Shown here: positions 6,044 to 13,406 of the stretch, in pieces
How the letters are laid out: each line of letters opens with the position of its first letter
Numbering within the stretch: the first letter of the stretch is position 1
Assembly: GCA_934512155.1 (NCBI GenBank)
Contig: CAKSWS010000012.1
Location: 1-34,923 of the forward strand
DNA length: 34,923 bases
Direction: 5' to 3'
From: an uncultured Eubacterium sp.
GTDB lineage: Bacteria > Bacillota > Clostridia > Oscillospirales > Acutalibacteraceae
Translations under genes and position numbers: made by a program
Notes under the pieces: model-generated
Databases searched by the model: none
The model's input: only the letters and a program-made list of their open reading frames with translations
Told to the model about the DNA's origin: nothing

Positions 6044-8233
6044 TTATCTTCTCGGGCGTCTGTCTCTGTTATCTCTTCTCGGACGTCTCGGTTCATCTTC
6101 AATGTCGTTTTCAGGAGTCATTCCTTCAAGTTCAATTAATGCATCTCTTCTTGAAAGATTAATTCTGTTTTGGTCATCAATTTCTGTGCATTTAACAATA
6201 ATTGAATCGCCAACATTAACAACATCTTCAACCTTTTCTGTTCTTTTAACATCAAGTTTTGAAATATGAACAAGTCCTTCTTTACCCGGTGCAATTTCAA
6301 CAAATGCACCAAATGGAGTAACTCTTGTTACAACACCGTTGTAAAACGCACCAACTTCAGGGTCTGTTGCAATAAGTTTAACAACGTCAACTGCACCTTT
6401 ACATTTGTCAATATCAATGCCGCTTACGTAAACTCTGCCGTCTTCTTCAATGTTAATTTTAACATCATATTCGGCTTGAATTTCCTGAATAACTTTGCCG
6501 CCTTTACCGATTACATCGCCGATTTTATCAGGATTAATGGAAAGAGTAAGCATTTTTGGAGCGTATTTTGAAAGTTCTTTTCTTGGCTCGCTTATGCAAG
6601 GAAGCATAATTTCATCAAGAATGTAATTTCTTGCTTTGTGTGTTTTTGCAAATGCTTCTTTAATGATTTCAGGTGTAAGGCCGTGAACTTTAAGGTCCAT
6701 TTGAATTGCTGTAATACCTTCTTTTGTGCCTGCAACTTTAAAGTCCATATCGCCGTAGAAGTCTTCAAGACCTTGAATGTCAACCATTGTCATAAAGTCG
6801 CCGTAAACACCGTCATCACCTGTAATAAGTCCGCAGCTGATACCTGCAACAGGTGCTTTAATAGGAACGCCTGCAGCCATAAGTGAAAGCGTAGAGCCGC
6901 AGATTGAGCCTTGTGATGTTGAACCGTTTGAAGAAAGAACTTCACTTACAACACGAATTGCATATGGAAATTCATCAACAGAAGGAAGAACAGGAACAAG
7001 TGCTTTTTCTGCAAGTGCACCGTGTCCGATTTCTCTTCTTCCCGGTCCTCTTGAAGGTTTTGTTTCGCCAACGCTGTAGGATGGGAAGTTGTAGTGGTGA
7101 ATATATCTCTTTTCTGTTTGTTCGTCAAGTCCGTCAAGAATTTGAGCATCGCTCATAGGTCCGAGAGTTGTAACTGAAAGAACTTGTGTTTGACCTCTTG
7201 TGAAAAGGCCGGAGCCGTGAACTCTTGAAAGAAGGTCAACTTCTGCATTAAGAGGTCTGATTTCATCAATACCTCTGCCGTCTACACGTTTGTGTTCGTC
7301 CTTAAGCCAAGCACGAACAACGTGTTTTTGAACAAGGTACATTATTTCGTCAATTTTGCCTTCGTTGCCTTCAAATTTTTCGTCAAATTTTTCATGAACT
7401 GCAGCGTAAATAGGAAGAAGTGCCTCATCACGAACAAGCTTGTCGTCTGTATCAAGAGCTTTTTTAACGTCGTCAATGCAAAATGCTTCGATTTCTGCTA
7501 AAATTTCAGGGTCAGGATCGGATGATTCATATGCAAATTTAGGCTTGCCGATTTCATCTACAATGTCCTGAATAAATGCAACCATCTTTTTGTTTTCTTC
7601 GTGACCTGCCATAATGCAGTCGAACATAAGGTCGTCTGGAATTTCATTACCGCCGGCTTCAATCATTGCAACTAAGTCTGCTGTAGAAGCAACTGTAAGT
7701 GTTAAATCTGTTTTTTCTCTCTGTTCAAGTGTTGGGTTAAGAACGATTTCACCATCTACAAGACCAACGTTTACAGATGAAATTGGGCCATCCCACGGAA
7801 TATCGGAAACTGCAATGGCAGCAGAAACGCCGATGGCAGCTGTGATTTCAGGTGAGCAATCAGGGTCAACAGACATAACTGTTGCAACAACTGAGCAATC
7901 GTTTCTTAAATCCTTTGGGAAAAGAGGACGAATAGGTCTGTCTATGCAACGGCTTGTAAGAATAGCCTTTTCTCCTGCTCTGCCTTCACGACGAAGGAAA
8001 GAACCGGGAATTTTACCTACAGAGTACATTTTTTCTTCATAGTCAACGGAAAGAGGGAAAAAATCTACTCCTTCTCTTGGTTTTGCAGATGCAGTTACTG
8101 TGCAAAGAACTTCTGTTTCGCCGTAACGTGCAAGAAACGCAGCGTTGGCAAGTCCAGCCATTTTGCCGGTTTCAAGTGTGAATTTGCGGCCTGCAAATTC
8201 AGTTTCCCAAACTTTAAAATTTTTGAAAAACAT
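6044..8233 (-). CDS. pnp: Polyribonucleotide nucleotidyltransferase (PNPase)
   Basis: The 729-residue product has the full PNPase layout: a first RNase PH domain, a helical linker, a second RNase PH domain (FTRGQTQVLSVTTLG, then PSYSVGETKPSRGPGRREIG), a KH domain (GKGGKVIQEI near residue 590) and an S1 domain (near residues 630-700), ending in a short Arg/Asp-rich tail. PNPase is a phosphorolytic 3'-5' exoribonuclease acting in mRNA decay. GAGG precedes the ATG at 8233. The gene follows rpsO in the same direction, the classical bacterial order, and an unusually long leader hairpin lies between them. Confidence 0.98.
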   Translation of the reverse strand: MFFKNFKVWETEFAGRKFTLETGKMAGLANAAFLARYGETEVLCTVTASAKPREGVDFFPLSVDYEEKMYSVGKIPGSFLRREGRAGEKAILTSRCIDRPIRPLFPKDLRNDCSVVATVMSVDPDCSPEITAAIGVSAAIAVSDIPWDGPISSVNVGLVDGEIVLNPTLEQREKTDLTLTVASTADLVAMIEAGGNEIPDDLMFDCIMAGHEENKKMVAFIQDIVDEIGKPKFAYESSDPDPEILAEIEAFCIDDVKKALDTDDKLVRDEALLPIYAAVHEKFDEKFEGNEGKIDEIMYLVQKHVVRAWLKDEHKRVDGRGIDEIRPLNAEVDLLSRVHGSGLFTRGQTQVLSVTTLGPMSDAQILDGLDEQTEKRYIHHYNFPSYSVGETKPSRGPGRREIGHGALAEKALVPVLPSVDEFPYAIRVVSEVLSSNGSTSQGSICGSTLSLMAAGVPIKAPVAGISCGLITGDDGVYGDFMTMVDIQGLEDFYGDMDFKVAGTKEGITAIQMDLKVHGLTPEIIKEAFAKTHKARNYILDEIMLPCISEPRKELSKYAPKMLTLSINPDKIGDVIGKGGKVIQEIQAEYDVKINIEEDGRVYVSGIDIDKCKGAVDVVKLIATDPEVGAFYNGVVTRVTPFGAFVEIAPGKEGLVHISKLDVKRTEKVEDVVNVGDSIIVKCTEIDDQNRINLSRRDALIELEGMTPENDIEDEPRRPRRDNRDRRPRR

Positions 8234-8264
8234 ATTTTTACCTCGCTTTAATTTTGTATATCCA

Positions 8265-8342
8265 AAGGAGGCGCAATAGTAATAAATTCAACCCATTTTG
8301 TTTTAAATAGATTCAATTTACTACTATTTTTCGCTCCTCCTT
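8265..8342 (-). promoter_or_regulatory. Long leader hairpin upstream of pnp
   Basis: AAGGAGG (8265-8271) pairs with CCTCCTT (8336-8342), and 13 of 14 positions pair between 8275-8288 and 8315-8328, giving a stem of about 22 bp with a loop of roughly 25 bases. In the transcript it lies about 30 bases before the pnp start. In E. coli a double-stranded pnp leader is cut by RNase III and then used for PNPase autoregulation. The same job here is inference from position and shape. Confidence 0.6.
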
Positions 8343-8370
8343 ATAGATTCTTTTATTGTTAAAAAATCAC

Positions 8371-8401
8371 AAAAAGCAGACGGCAATTAAACCGTCTGCT
8401 T
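8371..8401 (-). terminator. Intrinsic terminator after rpsO
   Basis: On the minus strand AAGCAGACGG and CCGTCTGCTT form a 10-bp stem with an eight-base loop and a TTTTTG tail. Read-through into pnp is likely, as in other rpsO-pnp pairs. Confidence 0.8.
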
Positions 8402-8411
8402 AAAAAGGACA

Positions 8412-8687
8412 TTATCTGTCAAGAGTATCACGAATACCAAGCTTTTTAATAAGTGCACGGTATCTTTCAATATCTTTGTTGTAAAGGTAGCTGAGAAGGT
8501 TTCTTCTGTGACCAACCATTTTAAGAAGACCACGACGAGAGTGGTTATCTTTCTTATGAATTTTTAAGTGAGCTGTAAGCTCGTTGATTCTTGTTGTAAG
8601 AACTGCGATTTGAACTTCAGGAGAACCTGTGTCGCCTTCGTGTGTTGCATATTCGGCAATAATTGCCTGCTTTTCTGCTTGTGTCAT
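8412..8687 (-). CDS. rpsO: 30S ribosomal protein S15
   Basis: The 91-residue product matches S15 throughout: a [11 protein letters not shown] segment, then [16 protein letters not shown], and [20 protein letters not shown] near the end. S15 binds 16S rRNA helices 20-22 and helps build the platform of the small subunit. The GAGGTGA ribosome binding site is 7 bases before the ATG. It has its own promoter and a leader of about 110 nt that can fold, and pnp follows. Confidence 0.98.
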   Translation of the reverse strand: MTQAEKQAIIAEYATHEGDTGSPEVQIAVLTTRINELTAHLKIHKKDNHSRRGLLKMVGHRRNLLSYLYNKDIERYRALIKKLGIRDTLDR

Positions 8688-8795
8688 AATTAATTCACCT
8701 CATTATATATTTTGCGATTAGCGAAAAAACACAGTATCGGGAAGGGTGAAAGCACATGTGCCTTATACCCGAAACCGAGTAATTCGTATTCGACA
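8688..8795 (-). promoter_or_regulatory. Candidate S15 autoregulatory leader
   Basis: The predicted transcript start near 8795 gives a leader of about 108 nt. On the minus strand it contains a hairpin: GGGT, a two-base bulge, AAGGCA, loop CATG, TGCTTT, one base, ACCC (8745-8771). An outer TCGGG/CCCGA pair is possible. S15 represses its own translation through leader RNAs of different shapes in several phyla, so a control role is plausible. I cannot match it to a described class by eye. Confidence 0.35.
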
Positions 8796-8801
8796 ACGGA
8801 A

Positions 8802-8830
8802 ATTATAACATATAAAAACCGTTTTGTAAA
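8802..8830 (-). promoter_or_regulatory. Sigma-A promoter of rpsO
   Basis: On the minus strand TTTACA (8830-8825), a 17-base spacer and TATAAT (8807-8802). Confidence 0.75.
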
Positions 8831-8927
8831 GTATTATTTATTTTATGCAATATGCAGTACATTTTATTGTGTATTTGCCGTAAAAAAGCGGTTTTTCACA
8901 AATAATATGGCAACAGTTAAAAATATA

Positions 8928-8955
8928 TTGACATTTTTTCATTTTTTGATATAAT
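8928..8955 (+). promoter_or_regulatory. Sigma-A promoter of the rplU operon
   Basis: TTGACA (8928-8933), a 16-base spacer and TATAAT (8950-8955). The predicted start is near 8962, at the beginning of the L21-type leader. Confidence 0.8.
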
Positions 8956-8959
8956 AATT

Positions 8960-9036
8960 AAGCCGCATATTGTGGGCTGTTAAGCGGTGCGTTGCACCCG
9001 CCTATTGTAGCGAGTCTGAATAAAGGAAGGTTAACT
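8960..9036 (+). promoter_or_regulatory. L21-type ribosomal protein leader RNA
   Basis: Two hairpins follow the promoter directly: GCC/GGC with CA/TG at about 8961-8976, and GCGGTGC with GCACCCGC at about 8983-9000. The GGAAGG ribosome binding site of rplU comes after them. A conserved leader of this size (L21 leader) is known upstream of rplU in Firmicutes and is thought to bind L21 for feedback control. The assignment rests on position and hairpin layout; no covariance search was run. Confidence 0.55.
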
Positions 9037-9039
9037 CTT

Positions 9040-9348
9040 ATGTATGCTGTTATCGTAACAGGTGGTAAGCAGTACAAGGTTTCTGAAGGCGACGTTATTT
9101 ATGTAGAAAAACTCGGCGCTGAAGAAGAAAGTGAAATCACATTTGATACTGTTCTTGCTGTTAGCACAGATAAAGGCCTTAAAGCAGGCAAGGATTGTGC
9201 TAAATCAACTGTTAAAGCAAAAGTTCTTAAGAACGGCAAGGGTAAGAAAATCACTGTATTTACTTACAAGCCAAAGAAGAACGAAAAGCGTAAAATGGGT
9301 CATCGTCAACCATATACAAAGGTTGAAATCACCGCTATTAACGCTTAA
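9040..9348 (+). CDS. rplU: 50S ribosomal protein L21
   Basis: The 102-residue product matches L21: it starts [17 protein letters not shown] and ends with a [29 protein letters not shown] basic region. L21 binds 23S rRNA on the large subunit. The ATG at 9040 is chosen because GGAAGG lies 9 bases upstream and the longer in-frame extension would cover the leader RNA. The first gene of the rplU-prp-rpmA operon, conserved in this order across Firmicutes. Confidence 0.98.
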   Translation: MYAVIVTGGKQYKVSEGDVIYVEKLGAEEESEITFDTVLAVSTDKGLKAGKDCAKSTVKAKVLKNGKGKKITVFTYKPKKNEKRKMGHRQPYTKVEITAINA

Positions 9349-9354
9349 TTAACA

Positions 9355-9669
9355 ATGATTAAGGCTGAATTTTACAGTGCGGATAACATTTTAACGGGTT
9401 ACAAAATTACAGGTCATTCAATGTCTGCTCCCGCAGGGGAAGATATTATTTGTGCGTTTGTTTCAAGTGCGGCTTTTATGGCGGCAAACACTATAACAGA
9501 GGTTTGCAATGCACAGGCAAGCACTGAGGCACATAATGGCTTTATGGAAGTTAACGTAACCGATTCTGCACAAAACGTTCAGGATATTTTAAATGGTTTA
9601 AAACTTCATTTAACAGAACTTGAAAAGCAATATCCTGAAAACATTAATGTGATTATTACGGAGGTGTAA
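9355..9669 (+). CDS. prp: Ribosomal-processing cysteine protease Prp
   Basis: The 104-residue product has the Prp catalytic pair, His21 in ITGHS and Cys33 in EDIICA, and sits between rplU and rpmA as in other Firmicutes. Prp removes the N-terminal extension of L27, an essential maturation step shown in Staphylococcus aureus, and the downstream L27 here carries that extension. No clear Shine-Dalgarno sequence precedes the ATG; the gene begins 6 bases after rplU, so translational coupling is likely. Confidence 0.95.
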   Translation: MIKAEFYSADNILTGYKITGHSMSAPAGEDIICAFVSSAAFMAANTITEVCNAQASTEAHNGFMEVNVTDSAQNVQDILNGLKLHLTELEKQYPENINVIITEV

Positions 9670-9671
9670 TT

Positions 9672-9956
9672 ATGCTTAAGTTAGATTTACAACTTTTCGC
9701 TCATAAGAAAGGTATGGGTTCTACAAAGAACGGCCGTGATTCTGAATCTAAACGTCTTGGCGCTAAAAGAGCAGACGGTCAGTTTGTTCTTGCAGGCAAT
9801 ATCCTTTATCGTCAAAGAGGAACACATATTCACCCGGGCACAAACGTAGGCATCGGCTCAGACGATACTCTTTATGCTCTTGTTGACGGTACTGTTAGAT
9901 TTGAAAAAATGGGCAAAGACAGAAAGAAAGTTTCTGTTTACCCTGTAGAACAGTAA
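9672..9956 (+). CDS. rpmA: 50S ribosomal protein L27, with Prp-cleaved N-terminal extension
   Basis: The 94-residue product has the L27 core ([17 protein letters not shown], then a [18 protein letters not shown] stretch). It begins with the extension MLKLDLQLF before AHKKG, the Firmicutes motif cut by Prp between Phe and Ala. After cutting, the L27 tail reaches the peptidyl transferase centre. The GGAGGTG ribosome binding site overlaps the end of prp. Ends at a strong terminator. Confidence 0.98.
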   Translation: MLKLDLQLFAHKKGMGSTKNGRDSESKRLGAKRADGQFVLAGNILYRQRGTHIHPGTNVGIGSDDTLYALVDGTVRFEKMGKDRKKVSVYPVEQ

Positions 9957-9971
9957 TTAAGTATTGTTACG

Positions 9972-10002
9972 AACCCACAGATTTTTCTGTGGGTTTATTT
10001 TT
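9972..10002 (+). terminator. Intrinsic terminator after rpmA
   Basis: AACCCACAGA and TCTGTGGGTT form a perfect 10-bp stem with a four-base loop, followed by TTATTTTTTT. Confidence 0.92.
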
Positions 10003-10024
10003 TTGTTGCATTTATGCTGTTTTT

Positions 10025-10052
10025 TTGTTAATATTTTTAATATGAATATAAT
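10025..10052 (+). promoter_or_regulatory. Sigma-A promoter of obgE
   Basis: TTGTTA (10025-10030), a 16-base spacer and TATAAT (10047-10052) just after the rpmA terminator. Confidence 0.65.
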
Positions 10053-10086
10053 GGTATAAATATTTAGTATATAAAGGAAAGAAAAA

Positions 10087-11358
10087 ATGTTTGTTGATAT
10101 TGCAAAAATTAAAATAAAAGCAGGCGACGGCGGTGCAGGTGCAGTGGCATTTCACCGTGAAAAATATGTTGCGGCAGGCGGACCTAACGGTGGCGACGGC
10201 GGTAAAGGCGGCGACATTGTTTTTGTTGTTGATGATAATTTGGCAACCCTTGCCGATTTTAGATATAAGCGTAAATATGCCGCTAAAAACGGTTTGCCCG
10301 GCGGCGGGGACAGAAAGCACGGCAAAAACGGCGAGGATTTGGAAATTCGAGTTCCACGTGGCACTGTTATCAGAGAGGCAAACAGCGGCGCAGTTATGGC
10401 GGATATGAGCAAAACGGAACGTTTTGTTGCTGCACAGGGCGGTAAAGGCGGCTGGGGTAATCAGCATTTTGCCACACCAACACGTCAGGTGCCTCGTTTT
10501 GCAAAGCCGGGAATCCCCGGTGAGGAGTGGGATGTAAGCCTTGAACTTAAACTTCTTGCAGATGTTGGCCTTTTAGGCTATCCTTCTGTAGGTAAATCAA
10601 GTCTTATTTCCGTGGTTTCACAGGCAAAGCCGAAAATCGGCGATTATCATTTTACAACTCTTGTTCCCAATTTAGGCGTTGTTTCAATGGGCGAAGGTAA
10701 TTCGTTTGTAATTGCAGATATTCCCGGTCTTATTGAGGGTGCAAGCGACGGAATCGGTTTGGGTCATCAGTTTTTAAAGCATGTTGAACGTTGCAGGCTT
10801 TTAATTCATATAGTTGATGTAAGCGGTCATGAGGGCAGAGACCCTAAAGAAGATTTTGCTAAAATCAACGAGGAACTTGTTAAATTTAATCCCGAGCTTG
10901 CAAAACAGCCTCAAATTGTTGCAGGCAATAAAATTGATATGGCAGAGCCTGAGCAAATTGAAGATTTTAAAAATTGGGTTGAACAGCAGGGTTATGAATA
11001 TTTTTCAATTTGTGCACCAATTAAAGAGGGTACACAGGAATTGATGAATGCTGTTTGGAATAAACTTCAGCAGCTTCCGCCGATTAAAGAGTATGAAACA
11101 GAAGAAATTCCTGTTGAAAGTTATATTAAAAAAGATAACGGCTTTAAGATTACTCAGGTTGAGGATGGATATTTTCTTGTTGAGGCTGATTGGTTCCCAC
11201 GAGTTCTTAAAGGCGTAGATGTTGACGATTACGAAAGTTTGCAGTATATGCAGCGTGTGCTTGAAAAAAGCGGAGTTTTTAATGCGCTTCGTGAAAAAGG
11301 AATTCAGGAGGGCGACACTGTTTCAATTTATGACATTGAATTTGAATATGTGCCGTAA
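10087..11358 (+). CDS. obgE: GTPase Obg/CgtA
   Basis: The 423-residue product has the glycine-rich Obg fold (1-157), a GTPase domain with G1 GYPSVGKS (164-171), switch II DIPG (211-214) and an NKID motif near residue 282, and a C-terminal OCT domain (from about 345), which is typical of Gram-positive Obg. It binds the 50S subunit and links ribosome assembly to stress and nucleotide alarmones. AAAGGAAAG precedes the ATG. It has its own promoter and is followed 5 bases later by mrnC. Confidence 0.98.
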   Translation: MFVDIAKIKIKAGDGGAGAVAFHREKYVAAGGPNGGDGGKGGDIVFVVDDNLATLADFRYKRKYAAKNGLPGGGDRKHGKNGEDLEIRVPRGTVIREANSGAVMADMSKTERFVAAQGGKGGWGNQHFATPTRQVPRFAKPGIPGEEWDVSLELKLLADVGLLGYPSVGKSSLISVVSQAKPKIGDYHFTTLVPNLGVVSMGEGNSFVIADIPGLIEGASDGIGLGHQFLKHVERCRLLIHIVDVSGHEGRDPKEDFAKINEELVKFNPELAKQPQIVAGNKIDMAEPEQIEDFKNWVEQQGYEYFSICAPIKEGTQELMNAVWNKLQQLPPIKEYETEEIPVESYIKKDNGFKITQVEDGYFLVEADWFPRVLKGVDVDDYESLQYMQRVLEKSGVFNALREKGIQEGDTVSIYDIEFEYVP

Positions 11359-11363
11359 TTAAT

Positions 11364-11753
11364 ATGAGATTTACAGATATTGAAGTTAATGCAAAGCAGT
11401 TAAGTCCTTTGAATTTAGCCTTTATAGGCGACGCCGTTTACGAGATTTTAGTTCGTGAAACTCTTGTTTGCAGTGCTAACAGACCGGTAAACGATTTGCA
11501 TCGTGAAAGTGTTAAATATGTTTCCGCACAGGCACAAACTGCTGCTTATGAAAAAATTCAAAATACGCTTACGGAAGAGGAAATGACTCAGTTTAAACGT
11601 GGCAGAAACGCAAAGGTGGGTCATTCGCCTAAAAGTGCCACAGACGCACAGTATCATACTGCAACAGGTGTGGAAGCGTTATTTGGTTATTTGTATTTAA
11701 CAAGTCAAATTCAAAGAGCAAAAGAACTTTTCAAAATAATTATTTCTGAATAA
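11364..11753 (+). CDS. mrnC: Mini-ribonuclease 3 (Mini-III)
   Basis: The 129-residue product is a stand-alone RNase III catalytic domain without a dsRNA-binding domain. It shows LAFIGDAVYE near residue 20 with the catalytic acidic residues, and RGRNAKVGHSPKSAT near residue 80, the Mini-III signature. In Bacillus subtilis Mini-III trims the ends of 23S rRNA precursor. No strong ribosome binding site is visible 5 bases after obgE, so coupled translation is likely. Confidence 0.95.
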   Translation: MRFTDIEVNAKQLSPLNLAFIGDAVYEILVRETLVCSANRPVNDLHRESVKYVSAQAQTAAYEKIQNTLTEEEMTQFKRGRNAKVGHSPKSATDAQYHTATGVEALFGYLYLTSQIQRAKELFKIIISE

Positions 11754-11754
11754 C

Positions 11755-11788
11755 AAAAAGGATGTGATTGAAAAATCACATCCTTTTT
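11755..11788. terminator. Bidirectional terminator between mrnC and the DUF1667 gene
   Basis: AAAAAGGATGTGATT and AATCACATCCTTTTT form a 15-bp stem with a GAAA loop; it serves both converging transcripts. Confidence 0.92.
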
Positions 11789-11802
11789 TATTTTGTTTTA
11801 GT

Positions 11803-12153
11803 TTATTTTTCAATGTTTTTGCAAGCAACAATGTTAATTCCTGTGTCAAGCACATTTTCAATAACAATGTCGCCCACTTTAATAGGTGCTGTAAGAGTAA
11901 TGTCGTCAAGTAAAGCCATAACGTCAAACATTTTGCCTTTTGCAACTGCACCTGCTGTTTTAACGGGGCATCTTGGGTGTTCGTTGCTGTTTGTTCTTAC
12001 AGTTGATGTAATAACTCTTTTTGGGTTTTTTAATTCGTTTTTGCCGTATTCAGCACCTCTTGGACAGCTGTTTCCGGTAACGGCATAATCGTTTTCTTCA
12101 TCAACTTTTAAATGGCAGCCTTTTGGGCAGGTAATGCAAATAAGTTCTGTCAT
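11803..12153 (-). CDS. DUF1667 iron-sulfur-type protein of the glycerol-3-phosphate module
   Basis: The 116-residue product has the cysteine pattern C6-x2-C9-x3-C13 with Cys30 in SCPRG and Cys62 in RCPVK. This matches the DUF1667 family, small proteins predicted to carry an iron-sulfur cluster. In Firmicutes it commonly lies with a GlpA-like dehydrogenase and an FAD/NAD oxidoreductase, as here. The start codon is 2 bases after the stop of the oxidoreductase, and the GAGGAGG ribosome binding site is inside that gene. The likely role is electron transfer or complex assembly; this is inference. Confidence 0.88.
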   Translation of the reverse strand: MTELICITCPKGCHLKVDEENDYAVTGNSCPRGAEYGKNELKNPKRVITSTVRTNSNEHPRCPVKTAGAVAKGKMFDVMALLDDITLTAPIKVGDIVIENVLDTGINIVACKNIEK

Positions 12154-12155
12154 AA

Positions 12156-13406
12156 TTAACCCTCCTCAACCGAAACGGTAATGTTGTTTGTTTCAATTTT
12201 ATCAAGTAAAACTTTTGGCAGTGCAATTTTTTCCATTTCGCCGGGAGCGGCATGCTCTCTTTTAAATTTCGCAATTAAATTGCCGTTGCTGTCTTTAACC
12301 GTAATTACACAATTTTTAAATATTTGTCGTACTCTGAAAAAGATTTCGGCAGAGTCGGCACCGTTGCGGATTTTTTGCGGCACAGTGTAGCCTACGCCGT
12401 TTCCGTTTGTCAATTCAATATAATTTTCTCTGCTCTTTTCGCCGTTTAAAACATATTCTGCGGCTGATTTACCTGCTTTTTGGCTTTCTGCAGTAACAAA
12501 GTCTACCAAGTCGTGAACATGAACAACATTGCCGCAGGCGAAAATTCCTTCTGCGGATGTTTCCATATTTTCAAACACAACAGAACCGTTTGTTCTTGGG
12601 TCTATTGTAATGTTTGCGGTTTTTGTAAGTTCGTTTTCCGGAATAAGTCCTACGGAAAGCAAAACCGTGTCGCAGTCAAAATCAATTTCTGTGCCGGGAA
12701 TAGGTTTTCTGTCTGTGCCTACCTTTGCAATGGTAACGCCTTCAACTCTGTTTTTGCCTCGAATATCAATAATAGTGTGGGCAAGATAAAGGGGAATGTT
12801 AAAATCATTAAGGCATTGAACAATATTTCTTTGTAAACCGCCGGAGTATGGCATAAGTTCAACGCATGCAAGCACTTTTGCACCTTCAAGGGTCATTCTT
12901 CTTGCCATAATAAGTCCAATATCGCCTGAACCTAAAATAACAACTTTTTTACCAACCATATGACCTTCAATGTTAACATAGCGCTGTGCTGCACCTGCTG
13001 TTAAAATGCCTGCCGGGCGTGTGCCGGGTATTGAAATGGCACCTCTTGTTCTTTCACGGCATCCCATTGCCAAAATAATTGATTTTGCCTCAAGAATTTG
13101 GTAGCCGTCTTTTGTGTTAACACAGTGAACCTGCTTTGATTTTGTTATTTCAAGTACCATTGTGTCGGTCATAACATGAACGTCTGTGTCTTCAAGCATT
13201 TTAATGAATTTTCCCGCATATTCGGGACCGGTTAATTCTTCTTTAAAGTAATGCAAACCGAATCCATTGTGAATACATTGGTTTAAAATTCCGCCAAGTT
13301 CTTTATCTCTTTCAATTATAAGAATGTTTTTAAGACCGTTTTCATAAGCACTTAATGCAGCGGCAAGACCTGCAGGGCCACCGCCTATTACTATTAAATC
13401 ATACAT
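12156..13406 (-). CDS. FAD/NAD(P)-dependent oxidoreductase (GlpB-position partner)
   Basis: The 416-residue product has an N-terminal FAD-binding motif (VIGGGPAGLAAA, residues 6-17), a second dinucleotide fold (VVILGSGDIGLIMARRM near residue 155) and a GIFACGNVVHVHD segment near residue 300, the usual class I/II pyridine-nucleotide disulfide reductase layout. No CxxC redox pair is visible in the active-site position. It overlaps the GlpA-like gene as TGATG. It probably moves electrons from G3P oxidation to NAD(P) or another carrier; the acceptor is not known. Confidence 0.88.
   Translation of the reverse strand: MYDLIVIGGGPAGLAAALSAYENGLKNILIIERDKELGGILNQCIHNGFGLHYFKEELTGPEYAGKFIKMLEDTDVHVMTDTMVLEITKSKQVHCVNTKDGYQILEAKSIILAMGCRERTRGAISIPGTRPAGILTAGAAQRYVNIEGHMVGKKVVILGSGDIGLIMARRMTLEGAKVLACVELMPYSGGLQRNIVQCLNDFNIPLYLAHTIIDIRGKNRVEGVTIAKVGTDRKPIPGTEIDFDCDTVLLSVGLIPENELTKTANITIDPRTNGSVVFENMETSAEGIFACGNVVHVHDLVDFVTAESQKAGKSAAEYVLNGEKSRENYIELTNGNGVGYTVPQKIRNGADSAEIFFRVRQIFKNCVITVKDSNGNLIAKFKREHAAPGEMEKIALPKVLLDKIETNNITVSVEEG

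Noticed and set aside
7614..8042. 142-codon frame opposite pnp
   Set aside because: Antisense shadow of the first RNase PH domain of PNPase.
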